DNA of 41,210 bases, taken from assembly GCA_003543035.1 (NCBI GenBank), contig DPJL01000259.1, positions 1 through 41,210 of the forward strand, given 5' to 3'. Origin of the DNA: Micromonosporaceae bacterium (GTDB lineage: Bacteria > Actinomycetota > Actinomycetes > Mycobacteriales > Micromonosporaceae). This document shows, one piece after another, positions 38,554 to 41,210 of the stretch. The position numbers and the translations under genes were made by a program. Position 1 is the stretch's first letter, and every line of letters starts with the position of its first letter. The notes beneath the pieces are model-generated. The model ran no database searches. It was not told where the DNA came from and was given only the letters and a program-made list of their open reading frames with translations.

Positions 38554-38601
38554 AACATTCTCCAACAGAATCCAAAACGATCGAACAGTTTGGAGCTGAT
38601 C

Positions 38602-40689
38602 GTGCCTAAGCCTCTCACCTGGTTCATCGCCGCGGTCACGGCCATAGCGGCATCCCTGATCGTCTTAACGGGCGCGCCCTCAGCCGTACGGGCAGCCACC
38701 CCGGTCGTGCCCATCACCTCGCCGCCGATGGGCTGGAACAGTTGGAACAAGTTCGCCTGCAATATCGACGAGAACCTGATCAGGCAAACCGCCGATGCCA
38801 TCATCGCCAACAACCTCGATGACCTCGGATATGTTTATGTCAACATCGATGACTGTTGGATGGCGTCCACCCGGGACGCCCAGGGACGCCTGCAGGCGCA
38901 CCCGACCCGCTTCCCTTCCGGCATCAAAGCGCTCGCCGATTATGTCCACGCTCGCGGGCTCAAGCTAGGGATCTACGAGTCGGCCGGGACGGCGACCTGT
39001 CAGGGTCTACCGGGCAGTCTGGACCATGAAGTCGTTGACGCCCAGAGCTTCGCCGCCTGGGAAGTGGACTTCCTCAAGTACGACAACTGCAACCACCAGA
39101 ACCGTCCCGACTTCGCGCGCTACAAGGCGATGGGCGACGCGCTGCGCGCCACCGGCCGCCCGATCGTCTACAGCATCTGCAACTGGGGGCTCGCCGATCC
39201 CTGGGTCTTCGGCCCACTGGTGGGCGGCAGCCTGTGGCGTACCACAGGGGACATCTCGGATTCGTGGGGCAGCATGACCTCCCTACTGGACCAGCAGAAC
39301 GGGCTGGAGTCGTTCGCCCGCAACAACGGCTTCAACGATCCGGACATGCTGGAGGTCGGCAACGGCGGCATGACCACCACCGAATACACCGCGCACTTCA
39401 GCCTCTGGGCGCTACTGAACTCGCCCATGCTGCTCGGCAACGACTTGCGCTCGATGTCCAGCGCCACCCTGAACATCATCCGCAACGCCGAAGTCGTTGC
39501 GGTAAAACAGAATTGGGGCGGCTCGCAGGGACGTAAGGTACGCGACTTCGGTGAGACCGAGGTCTGGGCCAAGCCGATGTCCGATGGCAGCGTCGCCACG
39601 GTCCTGTTCAACCGCACCGGGTCGGCCGCCACCATCACCACCTCGGCTGCCGAAATCGGGCTCGGCGGATCCAGCTCGTACTCGCTGCGCAATCTGTGGA
39701 CGTTCACCAACTCCACCAGTACCGGGAGCATCTCGGCGAGTGTGCCCGCTCATGGCGCGGTGATGTTCCGGGTGACCCGGGCCGGGAGCCTCACGGCCGC
39801 ACCGGCCGCAGGCACCCATCAGGTCGGTGACATGGCCTGGCTCGCCTCGAGCAATGGCTGGGGCCCGGCGGAGCGCAACCTTTCCAACGGCGAGCAGGCG
39901 GCCGGTGACGGGCGAACGCTGACCATCAACGGCACTACCTACGCCAAAGGCGTTGGCGCACACGCGGATAGCGCCGTCCACCTCTATCTCGGCCGTGCCT
40001 GTCCTCTTTTCACCGCTCAGGTGGGGATCGACGACGAATCCGGTCATGCCAACGCTTCCGTTCGCTTCCAGGTGTACGGAGACGGGAAGCTCATTGCCTA
40101 CAGCGGCATCAAGCGAGCGGCCGACGGCCCGACCCGGCTCTCGGTCGCGACCGGAGGATATTCCACATTGGAGCTTCGGGTGACCGATGCTCGCAACAAC
40201 GGCATCAACTACGACCACGCGGACTGGGGTGGGGCGACTTTGACATGTACCGCCGCGGGGACCGGTAGCCACCCCGGCTTTACCGCGGCGAGCAACGGCT
40301 GGGGCCCGGCTGAGCGCGACCAGTCCAACGGCGAACAGCCCGCTGGTGACGGCCTTGTCCCCACAGTCGGTGGGGTCAGCTACGTCAAGGCCTTCGGCGT
40401 CCATGCCTCATCGGATGTCACTGTGGGCCTCGGCGGCGCGTGCGAGCGCTTCACTGCCATCGGTGGAATCGACGGCGAGGTCACCTCTTCGACCGCGAGC
40501 GTCATCTTCACCGTTCTCGCCGATGGCGTCACGCTCTACACCAGCCCGACGGTCACCGTCGCCTCCGGGCCGGTGGTCATTGATCTCAATGTCACCGGCC
40601 GCTCCAACCTGCGGCTGTTGGCCGGGGACGCGGGCAACGGCATCAGCTTCGATCACGCTGACTGGGCCGACGCTCGCCTGCTCTGCTGA
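38602..40689 (+). CDS. Secreted GH27 alpha-galactosidase with two NPCBM domains
   Basis: Removes terminal alpha-1,6-galactose (melibiose, galactomannans); 695 residues. GTG 38602 follows GGAG by 6 nt and starts a signal peptide (VPKPLTWFIAAVTAIAASLIVLTG). GH27 catalytic domain at about 38-410: nucleophile Asp161 (FLKYDNCN), acid/base Asp217 (RTTGDISDSW), and GFNDPDMLEVGNGGM. Two tandem NPCBM carbohydrate-binding domains follow at about 415-555 (LASSNGWGPAERNLSNGEQAAGDGRTLTING) and 560-695 (AASNGWGPAERDQSNGEQPAGDG), both ending HADW. It probably targets branched polysaccharides. A strong hairpin terminator follows. Confidence 0.96.
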   Translation: MPKPLTWFIAAVTAIAASLIVLTGAPSAVRAATPVVPITSPPMGWNSWNKFACNIDENLIRQTADAIIANNLDDLGYVYVNIDDCWMASTRDAQGRLQAHPTRFPSGIKALADYVHARGLKLGIYESAGTATCQGLPGSLDHEVVDAQSFAAWEVDFLKYDNCNHQNRPDFARYKAMGDALRATGRPIVYSICNWGLADPWVFGPLVGGSLWRTTGDISDSWGSMTSLLDQQNGLESFARNNGFNDPDMLEVGNGGMTTTEYTAHFSLWALLNSPMLLGNDLRSMSSATLNIIRNAEVVAVKQNWGGSQGRKVRDFGETEVWAKPMSDGSVATVLFNRTGSAATITTSAAEIGLGGSSSYSLRNLWTFTNSTSTGSISASVPAHGAVMFRVTRAGSLTAAPAAGTHQVGDMAWLASSNGWGPAERNLSNGEQAAGDGRTLTINGTTYAKGVGAHADSAVHLYLGRACPLFTAQVGIDDESGHANASVRFQVYGDGKLIAYSGIKRAADGPTRLSVATGGYSTLELRVTDARNNGINYDHADWGGATLTCTAAGTGSHPGFTAASNGWGPAERDQSNGEQPAGDGLVPTVGGVSYVKAFGVHASSDVTVGLGGACERFTAIGGIDGEVTSSTASVIFTVLADGVTLYTSPTVTVASGPVVIDLNVTGRSNLRLLAGDAGNGISFDHADWADARLLC

Positions 40690-40701
40690 CCTCTTTTTCA
40701 C

Positions 40702-40745
40702 GGCCTCCATCTCTGCATCACTGTGCTGCTGCAGAGGTGGAGGCC
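40702..40745 (+). terminator. Hairpin terminator after the alpha-galactosidase gene
   Basis: GGCCTCCATCTCTGCA and TGCAGAGGTGGAGGCC pair over 16 bp (one G-U) with a 12-nt loop. A T-run precedes it, none follows. Confidence 0.75.
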
Positions 40746-40795
40746 CTCGCGCATATTCGGTCGCCCGGTCGGGCCTTCCCGTGCAGACTGAGCAG

Positions 40796-41210
40796 ATGCA
40801 GCCTGCTCCCGCCGGATATTCGGTGCGCCCGGCCACGGTCGAGGACGCAGAGACGATCTTCGCTATTCAGTCGGCGCATGAGATGCCACTCATCGGCAGT
40901 CCCAACGCCACTCTCGAAGACGTGGTCGACGAGCTGGTCGAGCCGGGTTTTGACATCGAAACCGATGGCTGGCTAGTCCTCACCGATGCCGGCGAACCGA
41001 TCGGCTGGGCCTGGGCCTGCCGCAAGGGCGTCAGCGACAACGTTGACATCTCGACCTATGTCCGTCCCGGTCACGTTGAGGCAGCCGGCTGGCTCTGGAC
41101 CGCGTCCCAGCAGCGCGCCGCGGAGATCGGCCGCGAGCTGGGTCATTCCGAGATCACCATCGACGTGGGAATCTTCCCCGAGGACGCTCTGAATTGCCGC
41201 CTCGCGCAGG
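40796..41210 (+). CDS. GNAT-family N-acetyltransferase, 5' part only (cut by the window edge)
   Basis: Open frame from ATG 40796 to the edge, 138 codons visible. The start MQPAPAGYSVRPATVEDAETIFAIQSAHEMPLIG is typical of GNAT enzymes (strand 1 with RPAT...EDAE), and GWLVLTDAGEPIGWAWACRK gives strands 2 and 3. VDISTYVRPGHVEAAGWLWTASQQRAAEIGRELG leads to the acetyl-CoA part, but its signature is not yet complete at the edge. GTG 40781 is an alternative start in the same frame; neither has a clear ribosome site. Confidence 0.75.
   Translation, partial: MQPAPAGYSVRPATVEDAETIFAIQSAHEMPLIGSPNATLEDVVDELVEPGFDIETDGWLVLTDAGEPIGWAWACRKGVSDNVDISTYVRPGHVEAAGWLWTASQQRAAEIGRELGHSEITIDVGIFPEDALNCRLAQ

Noticed and set aside
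38572..38593. CCAAA-N12-TTTGG repeat before the alpha-galactosidase
   Set aside because: Short arms with no consistent centre; overlaps the ribosome site region.
1..41210. CRISPR array, tRNA, rRNA, IS element or prophage
   Set aside because: No regularly spaced repeats, cloverleaf, transposase, integrase or phage gene seen.

Overview
This 41.2 kb window comes from a high-GC Gram-positive chromosome, most likely a soil actinomycete. The evidence is GC-rich third positions, frequent GTG/TTG starts, TAnnnT promoters that appear to give leaderless mRNAs, an F420-type (DDN-like) oxidoreductase, a group-2 sigma factor and an NrdR-box class I ribonucleotide reductase. A Pseudonocardiales- or Micromonosporales-like host is a guess from style, not proven. 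I see no phage, IS element, CRISPR array, rRNA or tRNA.

Left part (1-19,000): housekeeping and regulatory genes. In order these are a truncated sigma-70 gene, a MurR/RpiR regulator with a thymidylate-kinase-like gene, a MESH1-like HD hydrolase that may degrade (p)ppGpp, and nrdA-nrdB behind an NrdR box. Next come a secreted active subtilase with a P-domain, a DHA2 drug transporter whose start lies in the loop of a 16-bp hairpin, and a GH35 beta-galactosidase behind a LacI-type operator. A DM13 protein is divergent from an OmpR-type two-component system with 11-bp direct repeats between them. A DDN-like enzyme, an SdrD-B surface protein with a GntR regulator, and a CynX/NimT-type transporter follow; the 5' end of the transporter gene carries a REP/MITE-like inverted repeat.

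Middle part (19,000-29,200): a complete beta-oxidation module for alpha-methyl-branched acyl-CoAs (steroid or isoprenoid side chains). FadD, an SCPx-type thiolase and an alpha-methylacyl-CoA racemase are on the plus strand. A two-subunit acyl-CoA dehydrogenase, a MaoC hydratase and an SDR dehydrogenase are on the minus strand. The set mirrors the peroxisomal AMACR/MFP-2/SCPx route. Both arms carry the same promoter/operator motif, AACATACA-N4-TGACTGT, exactly at their start codons, and a TetR gene lies next to one of them; this predicts a local two-arm regulon. A second TetR gene has its own palindrome. A secreted GH26-like enzyme sits between the arms.

Right part (29,200-41,210): secreted enzymes. 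There is a secretory lipase, an uncharacterised 571-aa secreted protein, a lipoprotein esterase, a three-gene subtilase operon, a GNAT acetyltransferase, a GH27 alpha-galactosidase with two NPCBM domains, and a truncated GNAT. The subtilase operon is the most unusual element. Its first gene encodes a normal active S8 protease. The next two encode full-length secreted subtilase paralogues whose catalytic residues have been replaced (Asp to Thr or Ser, oxyanion Asn to Ser, and in one also Ser to Thr), while their propeptides, disulfide cysteines and C-terminal P-domains remain. The two dead genes are translationally coupled and are separated from the active gene by a strong hairpin. This looks like an undescribed secreted protease/pseudoprotease system.
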